Source of the DNA: Helicobacter sp. 13S00401-1
GTDB taxonomy: Bacteria; Campylobacterota; Campylobacteria; Campylobacterales; Helicobacteraceae
Direction: 5' to 3'
Assembly (NCBI RefSeq): GCF_002272925.1
Contig: NZ_MLAR01000006.1
Location: 1-64,000 of the forward strand
DNA length: 64,000 nt
In this document: in pieces, positions 46,568 to 55,488 of the stretch
Position numbering within the stretch: position 1 is the first letter of the stretch
Layout: each line of letters opens with the position of its first letter
The notes under the pieces: model-generated
The model's input: only the letters and a program-made list of their open reading frames with translations
Told to the model about the DNA's origin: nothing
Databases searched by the model: none
Translations under genes and position numbers: made by a program

Positions 46568-47541
46568 CTGCCTCTATTAAAAAGTGCTAAGAAAAGGAAA
46601 AATGGCGCACCAAAAAAGGCAGTTACTACGCCTATTGGAATCTCAGTTGGAGCAAGCACACTTTTTCCTATGTCATCACTAACTAGCAAAAACAAAGCGC
46701 CAACAAGAGCTGAAAAAGGGATAATGACTGCATTATCTGAAGTTTTAAAAAGCAGCCTTATAGTATGGGGGATAATTAGTCCTACAAAGCCTATCATCCC
46801 CGTAAAAGCTACACTAAAACTAACTGCAAGGGCTGAGACTATCAAAAGATGTTTTTTAGACTTTTCTACATCAACACCCAAACTTTTTGCCTCACTATCC
46901 CCACTTAAAAGCACATTTAGCTCATGCCTTTTAGAGTAAAAGTAAGCTAGTGTTAAACAAAGTGGGATGATGATAATCCCAACTTTTCCCCATGAAGCCC
47001 CACCCATATAGCCCATCATCCACGCTACTATCTTAAAGCTATCTTCTCCTATCATATAAGTAGCAAAGGAAGTAAAGGCTCCAAGGAAGGAAGAAAACGC
47101 TATGCCTATGATTAGCAAAGTCGCTATGCTTCTTGCTCTAACATACATTTTAAAAATCACTAAAGATAAAATTGCCGAAAAGATAAAAGCAAAGATTCCA
47201 TAAAAGATATCTGGGAGCTTTAAAAAGTAGGCTACCACCGCACCAAAAGTAGCTGAACTTGCTATACCTATAATGTAAGGATCTGCTACTGGGTTTAAAA
47301 ACACACTTTGAGTGACTACCCCACTAGTGCTTAAAAGCATACCTATTAAGATAGCCATCACTATGCGAGGTGCCCTTATGTCAAATAAGATTATTTTGCT
47401 AGATTCATTTAAAGTGCCAAAGACTGCTTTCCACATCTCTTCTAAGCCGATATTTGCCCCTCCTAAGTGCATGGAAAACAAAGCCACTACTATAGTAAGC
47501 ACAAAAAGAGTAGCAAAATATATCCTTTGTCTAGAAGTCAT
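46564..47541 (-). CDS. ABC importer permease (FecCD/HmuU family)
   Basis: Inner-membrane channel with about nine to ten helices. Family blocks are ADPYIIGIASSATFGAVVAYF, MGYMGGASWGKVG, GFVGLIIPHTIRLL and the end IPIGVVTAFFGAPFFLFLL-like. The ATG at 47541 lies inside the receptor gene's last codons and follows GAGG; the frame extends upstream to 47571 without a better start. Coupled to the ATPase gene by overlap. Confidence 0.92.
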   Translation of the reverse strand: MTSRQRIYFATLFVLTIVVALFSMHLGGANIGLEEMWKAVFGTLNESSKIILFDIRAPRIVMAILIGMLLSTSGVVTQSVFLNPVADPYIIGIASSATFGAVVAYFLKLPDIFYGIFAFIFSAILSLVIFKMYVRARSIATLLIIGIAFSSFLGAFTSFATYMIGEDSFKIVAWMMGYMGGASWGKVGIIIIPLCLTLAYFYSKRHELNVLLSGDSEAKSLGVDVEKSKKHLLIVSALAVSFSVAFTGMIGFVGLIIPHTIRLLFKTSDNAVIIPFSALVGALFLLVSDDIGKSVLAPTEIPIGVVTAFFGAPFFLFLALFNRGR

Positions 47542-49519
47542 ACCTTGCCTCGATGTAATAGCTTCTACCATCAGCTACACGAAAGGCATCTCTTGCAAAG
47601 TCTGCTGCTATAAAATACTCAGTATCAAAGAGATTATTTATCCCACCTGTGATACTAAAGCTTTTTATTTTATATCTAACGCCTACATTAGTTACATTAT
47701 ATGGAGCTATCTTATCGCCACTTGAAAAGATTTGCTTGCCATAAAAGATGCTATCAACAAAGGCTATTAAATCCTTTCTTAAGTTATAGTCTGCTCCTAA
47801 GACTATCTTATAGTCTGGGACGTTTGGAACTCTAGCGCCTTTTTTAACCCCTCCTATATTCATATTTCCTATGCTACTTACTACAGTTTGTTTAATCTCT
47901 GTGTATATGTAGCTAATGCTTTCACTTAACCTTAAAGTATCTGCAAGCAAGCTTTGTTCTGAGTAAAGCTCAACTCCAGTGCGCAAAGTTTTGCCAATGT
48001 TATAGTGTGTAAAACAGCTTGGTGGGCTACACTCTGGTGTAAAAGGAGTAAAAATCTCATTTCTACTATCTGTATAAAAAGTACTTATACTAAAAAACTG
48101 CCCAAAGATAAGATCTTTTAGTCCTAGCTCAAAAGTATCATAGGTTTCAGGCTTTATATTACTAGGTGAGTAACCTGTAGTTTTGCTTCTATTTAGCATC
48201 TTATTAACTGGAGGGGAAGTAAAACCTCTTTCGTACTTAAAGTAGACATTACCTGTATCTCTATACTGGATGCTTGGAGTAAACTCCCACGCATAGTTAT
48301 TTAAAGCTCTTTTATCTCTAAAAGCAGAAGTTGCAGGTATAGTCGTACTGCCATTGCTACCTCCAGGAAAAGAGCTTTGTGGCTTTGCAGAACGCCTACT
48401 ATCATAGTAGGCATTTTCATATCTAAACCCAGTAGTTAAAGATAGCCAGTCTACATAGAGGTTAACTTTGTTAAGCAAAAAAACTGAATTACTTAGCTTT
48501 AAGACTGGATCGCCTGTAGCACTACCACCATCATTATAGATAAGATCATAACCACCTATAAGATTACCTATCTTATAGTCATATTTAAGCTTATTTCTAG
48601 ATCCTATCTTTCTATCTACAAAGGCATTAGGATCGTTTGCAAAGTTATAAGAACTATCTTGGAAAAAAGGCATGATATTTACTTCGATATGGCTTCCAAA
48701 CTTGCCTGTATAGCTGACATTTAAGTTAGTGTTTTTAACTAGTGTTTTATCCACTCTGCCATTATCACTGCGCCTATCTTTTCTTAACTGCTTTGAAGTA
48801 GCATTTCCTGCTATAAAACTTGTACCTCCAAAGCTAGAAAATATAGCATTTATAGAGTGGTTTTCATTTATAGCATAGTTTAGCTCAGCACTGCCATATA
48901 GCCCAGTTTCTTTATCTCCATATCTATAGCCTTGGTTATTATAGGCATTAAAACTTAGTTTATAAGAAAGCTTATCTTTGATGATGGGCCCTCCTACGCC
49001 AAACCAGCCATTTATCTGCCCAAAGCTTCCATATCTTGCAGTTGCATGTGCATAAAACTTTTTAGCTCCAGCCTTAGTTATGATATTTATAACACCACCT
49101 TGAGTGCCATTACCATAAAGCACTGCTCCACCACCAGGAATGATTTCTATCTTTTCTATATCATCTATAGAAAAAGAATTTATTGGTATAGCCGTATGAG
49201 AGCTATCATTTAAGTTAGTTGAAACGCCATTTACCATAACTTGCACATTAGATGTTGCCCTACTTCCTTGCCCTCTCATATCTATACTAGACCCAAAAGC
49301 TGTTGGCACTAGTGTGATGCTAGGGGCACGCTGTAAAACTTGCTCTAAGTTATTTTCGCTACGCTTTTTGATATCTTCTTTTGTGATGACATTAACATTA
49401 CCTACTTCTTGACCTATAGTTTCTTCAAAACCAGTAGTTGATATAACGCTAGTTTCTAGCCTCGTATCAGCATAAATTACACTAAAGAGTAGTGCACTTA
49501 ATATACAAACTCTGCGCAT
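47531..49519 (-). CDS. TonB-dependent outer-membrane receptor (probable heme receptor)
   Basis: 662 residues. A signal peptide lies at 1-17 (ILSALLFSVIYA). The plug domain has TSVISTTGF, NVNVITKEDIKKRSENNLEQVLQRAPSI and IIPGGGAVLYGNGTQGGVINIITK. The beta-barrel ends with the aromatic YIEARYDF, as BAM substrates do. The plug type is shared with siderophore and heme receptors; no FRAP-NPNL heme motif could be found by eye, so the ligand is inferred from context. It overlaps the permease gene. Confidence 0.9.
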   Translation of the reverse strand: MRRVCILSALLFSVIYADTRLETSVISTTGFEETIGQEVGNVNVITKEDIKKRSENNLEQVLQRAPSITLVPTAFGSSIDMRGQGSRATSNVQVMVNGVSTNLNDSSHTAIPINSFSIDDIEKIEIIPGGGAVLYGNGTQGGVINIITKAGAKKFYAHATARYGSFGQINGWFGVGGPIIKDKLSYKLSFNAYNNQGYRYGDKETGLYGSAELNYAINENHSINAIFSSFGGTSFIAGNATSKQLRKDRRSDNGRVDKTLVKNTNLNVSYTGKFGSHIEVNIMPFFQDSSYNFANDPNAFVDRKIGSRNKLKYDYKIGNLIGGYDLIYNDGGSATGDPVLKLSNSVFLLNKVNLYVDWLSLTTGFRYENAYYDSRRSAKPQSSFPGGSNGSTTIPATSAFRDKRALNNYAWEFTPSIQYRDTGNVYFKYERGFTSPPVNKMLNRSKTTGYSPSNIKPETYDTFELGLKDLIFGQFFSISTFYTDSRNEIFTPFTPECSPPSCFTHYNIGKTLRTGVELYSEQSLLADTLRLSESISYIYTEIKQTVVSSIGNMNIGGVKKGARVPNVPDYKIVLGADYNLRKDLIAFVDSIFYGKQIFSSGDKIAPYNVTNVGVRYKIKSFSITGGINNLFDTEYFIAADFARDAFRVADGRSYYIEARYDF

Positions 49520-49528
49520 ATTTGTTCC

Positions 49529-49945
49529 TTACTTATCTACTTGTATATCTAAACTTATATTTGATACACCATTACTTTTTAAAGCAGTCATTAACATCAC
49601 TATACGTCCATAGCTTAGGTCTTTATCAGCACTTACATGTATAGTTTCATAGCTATTTAGATTTAGTGATCTTAAGGTTTTACTTAACTCATCAAAGCTT
49701 GTAGCTATAGGTTTTTTGCTTCCTATGACTATTACAACTTCACCATTTTTTTGATAAAAGATAGTTACATCTTGTTTTTTATCTTTTTTAAAAGACGCCT
49801 TGCTTTTAGGGAGGTTTACATCAAAGCTTTGATTTTTCTTAAAAGTAGTAGTAAGCATGAAAAAGATAAGTAGTACAAAGATGACATCTATAAGATTTAA
49901 TATAGATATGCTTTGCAAGCTCCTTCTTCTTTTTACCCTACTCAT
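49529..49945 (-). CDS. exbD: ExbD/TolR-type proton channel subunit
   Basis: 138 residues. The N-terminal stretch ISILNLIDVIFVLLIFFMLTTTF contains the membrane helix with the functional Asp. The periplasmic domain ends with GVSNISLDI. It is paired with exbB (5-base gap) and lies just before the receptor gene (9-base gap). Confidence 0.93.
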   Translation of the reverse strand: MSRVKRRRSLQSISILNLIDVIFVLLIFFMLTTTFKKNQSFDVNLPKSKASFKKDKKQDVTIFYQKNGEVVIVIGSKKPIATSFDELSKTLRSLNLNSYETIHVSADKDLSYGRIVMLMTALKSNGVSNISLDIQVDK

Positions 49946-49950
49946 AAGCC

Positions 49951-50658
49951 CTACTCATAGTTTTGACCTTGTTTAGATTCCATAGAATCTAAACAAGCCG
50001 CGTTTTGATAATCAAGCTTAGGACATATAAATTCCTTACTAAACCTTCTTAAAAGCAGCATCTCAAGTCTGTCTAACTCACTAATAATTGAATCATTTTT
50101 CTTGCCTATACCTACATGGATGATTAATACTGGCACTGCTACTATTAAACCAAAAGCTGTTGTATAAAGTGCCTCTGAGATCCCACTAGCAACACTTGCG
50201 GTATTTTCTATATGACTTAGGGCGCCAAAAGACCTTATCATCCCAACTACAGTCCCTAAAAGCCCAAGCTGTGGGGCAGCCCCCACACAAACTCCTAATA
50301 TCCACCCGCCTTTTTCAAATCTAGCTATTTCGTCATTTATAGTTATATCAATGTTATATTTAAGCTCATCTACATCTAAACTAGATTTGCTTTTTAAACC
50401 AACCTCACTTTGCAAACTGTCCATAAATAGCAAAGTAGACTTCGCAAGTGGGTTTTTATACCTCTTACAAAAATTTATAATTTTTTTAATATCACCTTCA
50501 ACTATAAGGTTTGAAAGACTGGCTTTAAACTTCATAGTTAAGTCGCGATTAATAAACATATAAAAATATAGTTTTTCTAATATCACAGCAAGGGCAGCTA
50601 TAGCTAATATAAATATAGGCCACATGAATAATCCACCAACTTGCATGTAATACAACAA
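49951..50658 (-). CDS. exbB: ExbB/TolQ-type proton channel subunit
   Basis: Inner-membrane scaffold of the TonB motor, 235 residues, with three membrane helices. GVCVGAAPQLGLLGTVVGMIRSF and SGISEALYTTAFGLIVAVPVLI are the family blocks. The start is a TTG at 50658 with AAAGGA seven bases upstream; an ATG at 50646 lacks a ribosome site. It is first gene of the nine-gene heme operon, behind Fur-like boxes. Confidence 0.93.
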   Translation of the reverse strand: MLYYMQVGGLFMWPIFILAIAALAVILEKLYFYMFINRDLTMKFKASLSNLIVEGDIKKIINFCKRYKNPLAKSTLLFMDSLQSEVGLKSKSSLDVDELKYNIDITINDEIARFEKGGWILGVCVGAAPQLGLLGTVVGMIRSFGALSHIENTASVASGISEALYTTAFGLIVAVPVLIIHVGIGKKNDSIISELDRLEMLLLRRFSKEFICPKLDYQNAACLDSMESKQGQNYE

Positions 50659-50680
50659 TGCTCAATCCTTTATATTAAGA

Positions 50681-50708
50681 TTAATATTAATAATCATTAC
50701 TAATATAA
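50681..50708. promoter_or_regulatory. Fur-like box before the heme operon
   Basis: TTAATATTAATAATCATTAC lies 25-50 bases upstream of exbB, and contains the TAATAATCATTA core of Fur operators. It is placed to repress the minus-strand operon under iron-replete conditions. Confidence 0.5.
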
Positions 50709-50823
50709 ACTTAATCCTTTATTAAGAAACTTATTTTTAACTAATAATATTTTTGCTACAAAACTAAAGTTTACTTGCCATATAAAAAACAAAACTTTTT
50801 TAGATTCTATATTTAATTTTAAG

Positions 50824-50848
50824 TATAATTATTATTATTAATATATAA
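50824..50848 (+). promoter_or_regulatory. hutX promoter (TATAAT) overlapping a Fur-like box
   Basis: TATAAT at 50824-50829 leads directly into TATTATTATTAATA, an AT-rich Fur-like operator. The ATG at 50859 follows AAGGAGA, so the leader is ~25 nt. Divergent iron control with the exbB operon is likely. Confidence 0.5.
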
Positions 50849-50858
50849 AGGAGACGCT

Positions 50859-51353
50859 ATGGAAAGCCTTAAAGATAGGGTTGATGAACTTTTCAAAGAT
50901 AAAAAGATGTCAGTAGTACAAGCAGCAGCAAAGTTAAAAGTCCCAGAATATGAAATCTTATCTCTTAGAGGAGGTGAAGAGTTTAAAGAGGTTAGTGGCT
51001 CTAAACTAGATGAAGTTTTAAAAGACTTAGAATCTTGGGGCGAGCTAATCTTTTGTAAAAATACACCTGATTTTATTATGGAGTTTAAAGTAAAGGTAGG
51101 CAAAGTAGCAAATGATAATGGCTACTATAACTTTAGTTGCAAAAGTGGCTTTTTAGGTGGGCATCTAAAAGAAGATTCTGTTAAAAAGATAGGTTTTGTG
51201 TGCACCACTTTTATGGGCATGCTAGGCTATAGTGTGCATTTTTATAATGAAAAACATGAAACTATCTTTAAGTTTTATATCACTCGTGATGAAAATATGC
51301 TGCTTAATCAAACACAGATAAAAAAGTTTGAAGCCTTGAAAAAAAGACTATAA
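50859..51353 (+). CDS. HutX/ChuX family cytosolic heme carrier
   Basis: 164 residues. The N-terminal helical part (VVQAAAKLKVPEYEILSLRGGEEF) and the C-terminal half (VGKVANDNGYYNFSCKSGFLGGHLKEDSVKKIGFV) match HutX/ChuX proteins that bind heme in the cytosol and hand it to degrading enzymes. It is divergent from the operon that holds the importer and the ChuW-like enzyme. A strong terminator follows. Confidence 0.85.
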   Translation: MESLKDRVDELFKDKKMSVVQAAAKLKVPEYEILSLRGGEEFKEVSGSKLDEVLKDLESWGELIFCKNTPDFIMEFKVKVGKVANDNGYYNFSCKSGFLGGHLKEDSVKKIGFVCTTFMGMLGYSVHFYNEKHETIFKFYITRDENMLLNQTQIKKFEALKKRL

Positions 51354-51387
51354 ACCTTAGGCTTAAGTGTATAAAAAATATAACTTT

Positions 51388-51418
51388 AAAATGCTATGAG
51401 AAGATTTATAGCATTTTT
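51388..51418 (+). terminator. Terminator of hutX
   Basis: AAATGCTAT/ATAGCATTT with a 10-base loop, ending in TTTTTA, 35 bases past the hutX stop. Confidence 0.75.
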
Positions 51419-51663
51419 ATCTTGCAAACTTGTCATATTTTTAAATCATATAGCGTGCGCAGTATTACTCTTTTTATAATTTTTACAAGCCATCATTACA
51501 AAGGGTGTGTAAAACGCCCTGTGGCAAGTACCAGATAAGCACTTAAGTTTTTTATTACATAGAATCTACTTTTATAAATTTCTATTTCTTTGGCAAAAGG
51601 GATAAAGGGACCTAATTGTGAAGCGGTCCCCTTATCCCCTGTAGTCCCCGCACGCTTGTTTTT

Positions 51664-51807
51664 GCTAATGCAAAAACGAAAGGTAAAGATTACCAAGTAG
51701 ATGATTACATAATCTCCTGGCACATGACTCAATACAGTGAAATGTTTGGTGAAGCACTACTCGAGCCCGTTTCGTGGTGCAAAAAAGCGGAAGCAAGTAA
51801 GCAGTAG
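51664..51807 (+). pseudogene. Possible C-terminal gene fragment next to repeat copy 3
   Basis: The plus strand encodes ANAKTKGKDYQVDDYIISWH followed by MTQYSEMFGEALLE, which looks like the end of a real protein. There is no start codon or upstream extension: a stop lies at 51619. The frame runs into the repeat element and stops at 51807. I do not recognise the protein. It may be what is left of a gene displaced by the repeat. Confidence 0.3.
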
Positions 51808-52050
51808 TGCTTACGCCGTTTTTTTTGCTAGAAACGGAATTGAGCCAAGGCTCTCCCCTTGATTGCCGAAAAAGAGCCTTTTTCACAGGTTTTGTGGGAG
51901 TAAGGAGGGGTTAAACCCCTTTTTCAAGGAAGCTTCGCTTTGGTTAGAAAAAATCTACAAATAATAAATAATATGAAAAAGAAAGTGTTGAAATAAAGTT
52001 TTAGTTAATAGCATAAAAAGAGTGAAGTTGCCTATATAAAACTAATCATT
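51752..52050 (+). repeat. Dispersed structured intergenic repeat, copy 3
   Basis: Very close to copy 1: CCCGTTTCGTGGTGCAAAAA, then GCAAAAAAGCGG pairing with CCGTTTTTTTTGC before TAGAAACGG. In the stem a T-A pair of copy 1 is a C-G pair here, so pairing is kept through substitution. GAAAAAG/CTTTTTC, GGGGTTAAACCCCTTTTT and the 3' block GTTGAAATAAAG...TTGCCTAT follow. It sits between hutX and the yeiH-like gene. From 52051 to 52245 nothing but the yeiH leader is seen. Confidence 0.78.
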
Positions 52051-52245
52051 ACAAGCATCATAAATACAACTATGGACAAGTCACAAAAAACATAAAATAG
52101 CTATAATAAAGCAGTATTACACAAAATTTTGGGTTTAGATTATAAAAAGACTTTAAGCCTTATATGATAGGTCTTACTTAAACTTTTTTTTGGTTTTTGG
52201 GTTATAGTCTATTAAGTGCCCTTTTATGTTTCATAAAGGATGTTG

Positions 52246-53277
52246 ATGCATTTTATAGTTCAATTTAAAAATAAGCTTATAAGCATACTTCCAGGCTTGA
52301 TAATATCTATCATCATAGCAGCTATTAGCCTGTATCTTGCACGCTTTGTACCAAAGCTTGGCGCTGCTACTGTGGCCATATTTCTAGGTTTGATACTAGG
52401 GAATTTATTCTTAGGGAAAAAAGTCTTTCAAAGTGGCTATAAGTACTCAGAATCTAGTCTTTTAACCTACTCTATTATCTTACTTGGTGCAACTATAAGC
52501 GTTTCGACCATAGCACAAATTGGCGTAAGTGGTGTTGCATTTATTATCATACAGATGATAGTTACTATCTTGGCTGTTTTATACATAGGCAAAAAACTAG
52601 GCTTTAATAGAAGCTTTAGTTTCATGATGGCTGGGGGGAATGCCGTTTGTGGCTCTTCAGCCATAACTGCCATATCTCCAGTTGTAAATGCAAACGATAA
52701 AGATAGAAGCATGTCTATAGCTATAGTAAATGTCACGGGTATAGTGCTAATGTTTGTTTTGCCAGGTATTGGCAAGATTTTATATGATTATGAAACCTTG
52801 CATACTTCAGCCTTGCTTGGTGGAGTTTTACAGTCCATTGGTCAAGTGGTAGCTGGTGGGGCCATGGTTAATGATGGAGTAAAAGATCTAGCGACTATTT
52901 TTAAGATAGTTCGTATCATATTTTTAGTAGTTGTTGTCTTAGCTTTTGGATACTTTTATCATAAAAGCAGCAAAGAAGTTATAAGCGAAGAAGAAGGCGC
53001 ACTAAAGGCTAAAAAGATAGTTGTGCCTTGGTATGTTATAGGCTTTTTTGTAATGTTTGGACTGTTTTCATTTCATCTTATCTCACCTAGTGTCTCCCAT
53101 GTTTTTAAGGTTATAAGTGGTTACTTAGAAGTCATAGCCCTTGCTGCTATAGGTCTTAGGATAAACATTAGAGAGCTTATAAAACAAGGTAAAAAGCTTA
53201 CAATCTATGCTCTATGCGTTGGGATAGTGCAGATAGTTTGCGCCCTTATACTTTTAAGCTTTATATTTAAACTATAG
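52246..53277 (+). CDS. YeiH family (UPF0324) putative sulfate/anion exporter
   Basis: About ten membrane helices. Family blocks are LGLILGNLFLGKKVFQSGYKYSESSLLTYSIILLGATIS, AGGNAVCGSSAITAISPVV and the C-terminal GYLEVIALAAIGLRINIREL. Members are proposed to export sulfate or related anions; not established for this one. I chose the ATG at 52246, six bases after AAAGG; another ATG lies six bases upstream. A terminator separates it from the 5-oxoproline genes. Confidence 0.88.
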   Translation: MHFIVQFKNKLISILPGLIISIIIAAISLYLARFVPKLGAATVAIFLGLILGNLFLGKKVFQSGYKYSESSLLTYSIILLGATISVSTIAQIGVSGVAFIIIQMIVTILAVLYIGKKLGFNRSFSFMMAGGNAVCGSSAITAISPVVNANDKDRSMSIAIVNVTGIVLMFVLPGIGKILYDYETLHTSALLGGVLQSIGQVVAGGAMVNDGVKDLATIFKIVRIIFLVVVVLAFGYFYHKSSKEVISEEEGALKAKKIVVPWYVIGFFVMFGLFSFHLISPSVSHVFKVISGYLEVIALAAIGLRINIRELIKQGKKLTIYALCVGIVQIVCALILLSFIFKL

Positions 53278-53300
53278 AGTTTTTAAAGATTGCTTATTAA

Positions 53301-53344
53301 ATGCCTAGTGGTAACACTCCATTAGGTATGAGTATATTTTTTTT
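53301..53344 (+). terminator. Terminator after the yeiH-like gene
   Basis: ATGCCTA/TAGGTAT with inner TGG/CCA pairs, then GAGTATATTTTTTTT. Confidence 0.65.
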
Positions 53345-53463
53345 AAGAAAGTTCCAAAGTAATTTTGCTAGAATGAATTACTTAGGCCCTAAATTATTCA
53401 CATTATAAGGAAACTTAAGAACAAAAAACATGCATTAAGCAAGTGAATTTATAAGGGATGCAA

Positions 53464-54684
53464 ATGCCAAACATGAGCTCCAAATCACGCAAAGAATCCT
53501 TACTAGCAGCCATTTTTTTAATGGCAACTTCAGCCATAGGACCAGGCTTTATCACTCAGACTGCAACTTTTACATCCTTGCTTGGTGCATCTTTTGCCTT
53601 TGCCATACTAATCTCTATAATCATAGACTTTATCATCCAACTAAACATCTGGCGTGTTGTAAGTATCACTAATATGCGTGCTTCAGATATAGCTAATGCT
53701 GCAATACCAGGAAGCGGCTACTTGCTTGCCATCTTAGTTATCATAGGTGGACTTTTTTTTAACATAGGAAATATTGGTGGTGCTGGTCTTGGGTTAAATA
53801 TCTTATTTGGACTTGACCCTAAAGTTGGAGGCACTATAAGCGCTCTTTTTGCCATTGCTATCTTTTTATCAAAACGTGCAGGCATGGCTATGGATAAGTT
53901 TATAATCCTAGCAGGCATAGTGATGATACTTTTAACGCTTTATGTGGCCTTTAGCTCTAATCCTCCAGTGCTTACTGCTTTGCACCAAACTTTTTTGCCT
54001 GAAAAAATCAACTTCGCAACTATAACAACTATAGTAGGTGGTACAGTTGGTGGTTATATAACCTACTCTGGCGCACATAGACTGCTTGATAAAGGTATGG
54101 TTGGAGTTAGCAATATCAAAGCTGTAAATAAAGCAGCTCTAACTGGCGTTGCCCTAACTGGCATCATGAGATACATACTTTTTATAGCCATCTTTGGAGT
54201 TGTTGCTAGCGGGATAGTCCTTGATACAGTAAGCAAAAGCGCAAATCCTGCCGCACAAGCCTTTCAAGCTGCAGCTGGAGAGATAGGCTTTAAAATCTTT
54301 GGGATAATCTTTTGGTCAGCAGCTTTAACTAGCGTTATAGGTGCGGCTTATACTTCAGTTTCTTTTATTAATAGCTTTAAAAAAGGCTTAAGTGAAAGAA
54401 GTAAAAATATAGCCACAGTTATATTTATAGCCATCTCACTAATAAGCTATATTTTCATAACCACACCTCCTGCTGCCATGCTTGTTTTTGTAGGTGGGCT
54501 AAATGGACTAATACTGCCTCTTGGCTTTAGTATATTTTTATTTGCAATGTGGAAGAGAAAAGACTTAATGGGGGATTATAAATACCCTTTAGTGCTGTTT
54601 TATCTAGGGGTGTTAGTTTGCATCCTAACTTGGTATATGGGGATACAATCAATAGGGGCTATCTTTAAAATAATAAATCTTTAA
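53464..54684 (+). CDS. ycsG: NRAMP-related transporter YcsG of the 5-oxoproline cluster
   Basis: About eleven membrane helices with NRAMP-like GPGFITQTATFTS at the first helix. True NRAMP metal transporters have DPGN there; both the Asp and the Asn are replaced. The helix-6 MPHN-type motif is replaced by GGYITYSGAHRLLDKG. In B. subtilis ycsG sits beside ycsF, ycsI and kipIA, the same set as here. I infer a role in uptake of 5-oxoproline or a related compound rather than metal. The ATG at 53464 follows AAGGG by six bases. Confidence 0.82.
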   Translation: MPNMSSKSRKESLLAAIFLMATSAIGPGFITQTATFTSLLGASFAFAILISIIIDFIIQLNIWRVVSITNMRASDIANAAIPGSGYLLAILVIIGGLFFNIGNIGGAGLGLNILFGLDPKVGGTISALFAIAIFLSKRAGMAMDKFIILAGIVMILLTLYVAFSSNPPVLTALHQTFLPEKINFATITTIVGGTVGGYITYSGAHRLLDKGMVGVSNIKAVNKAALTGVALTGIMRYILFIAIFGVVASGIVLDTVSKSANPAAQAFQAAAGEIGFKIFGIIFWSAALTSVIGAAYTSVSFINSFKKGLSERSKNIATVIFIAISLISYIFITTPPAAMLVFVGGLNGLILPLGFSIFLFAMWKRKDLMGDYKYPLVLFYLGVLVCILTWYMGIQSIGAIFKIINL

Positions 54685-54705
54685 ACTATATCAAAGGAGA
54701 GATAA

Positions 54706-55470
54706 GTGGAAACTATAGACTTAAATAGTGACTTAGGAGAAAGCTATAGTGCTTGGAAGATGGGTGATGATACTGCCATGTTAGAAATAGTAAGTAGTGC
54801 AAATATTGCTTGTGGATTCCACGCTGGAGATCCAAGTGGAATCTATGACACACTGCAAGCTGCCATATCAAAAAATGTAAAAATAGGCGCACATATTTCT
54901 TATCCTGATAAAGCTGGTTTTGGAAGGAGATTTATAGATATAAGCTCTAAAGATCTATTTGCTGAAGTTATATATCAGATAAGTGCACTTGATGGCATGG
55001 CTAAAACTTTAAATGGAAAAGTAAGCTATATAAAACCGCATGGTGCTCTTTATAATAGGATGGCTACTGACTTAGAACACGCCAAAGTTGTGCTTGATGC
55101 TTTAAAGGCTTATAACCCTAAGCTTAAACTCCTAGCCCTTGCTAACTCAGCACTTATCAATTTTGCAAAAAACTTGGGGGTAGATGTGATAGCTGAAGCC
55201 TTTGCTGATAGGGCTTATACTAGTAAAGGGCATTTAGTAGCTAGAAATATTAAAGGTGCCTTGCTCCATGATGTAGATAAGATTTGCGCGCGTATGATTA
55301 AGCTTGTAAAGACTGGAGAGTTAGAATCTATTGAAGGTAAGAGCATTAAGATTGATGCTAGTTCTATTTGCGTTCATGGTGATAGTCCTGATGCTGTTGC
55401 TATAGCTAAGGCTATAGCTGTAGCCTTTAAACATGAAGATATATCTATAAAATCTTTTATCACAACTTAA
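54706..55470 (+). CDS. pxpA: 5-oxoprolinase subunit PxpA (LamB/YcsF)
   Basis: With PxpB and PxpC hydrolyses 5-oxoproline to glutamate using ATP. DLNSDLGE at the N terminus, ANIACGFHAGDP, GAHISYPD and VKPHGALYN-like IKPHGALYNRMA are family blocks; the end CVHGDSPDAVAIAKAI is typical. 254 residues, normal. The start is GTG at 54706 with AAAGGAGAG upstream. Part of a plus-strand operon with ycsG, the DUF1445 gene and pxpBC. Confidence 0.95.
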   Translation: METIDLNSDLGESYSAWKMGDDTAMLEIVSSANIACGFHAGDPSGIYDTLQAAISKNVKIGAHISYPDKAGFGRRFIDISSKDLFAEVIYQISALDGMAKTLNGKVSYIKPHGALYNRMATDLEHAKVVLDALKAYNPKLKLLALANSALINFAKNLGVDVIAEAFADRAYTSKGHLVARNIKGALLHDVDKICARMIKLVKTGELESIEGKSIKIDASSICVHGDSPDAVAIAKAIAVAFKHEDISIKSFITT

Positions 55471-55488
55471 TACAACAAAGGATAGAGC

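Noticed and set aside
47531-49519. Calling the receptor a specific siderophore receptor such as FecA or FrpB
   Set aside because: Plug sequence alone does not decide; neighbours point to heme, so only a general call is made.
51496-51886. Two minus-strand frames opposite the gene fragment and repeat copy 3
   Set aside because: The plus strand gives the protein-like sequence; the minus frames are low in complexity and not conserved between repeat copies.
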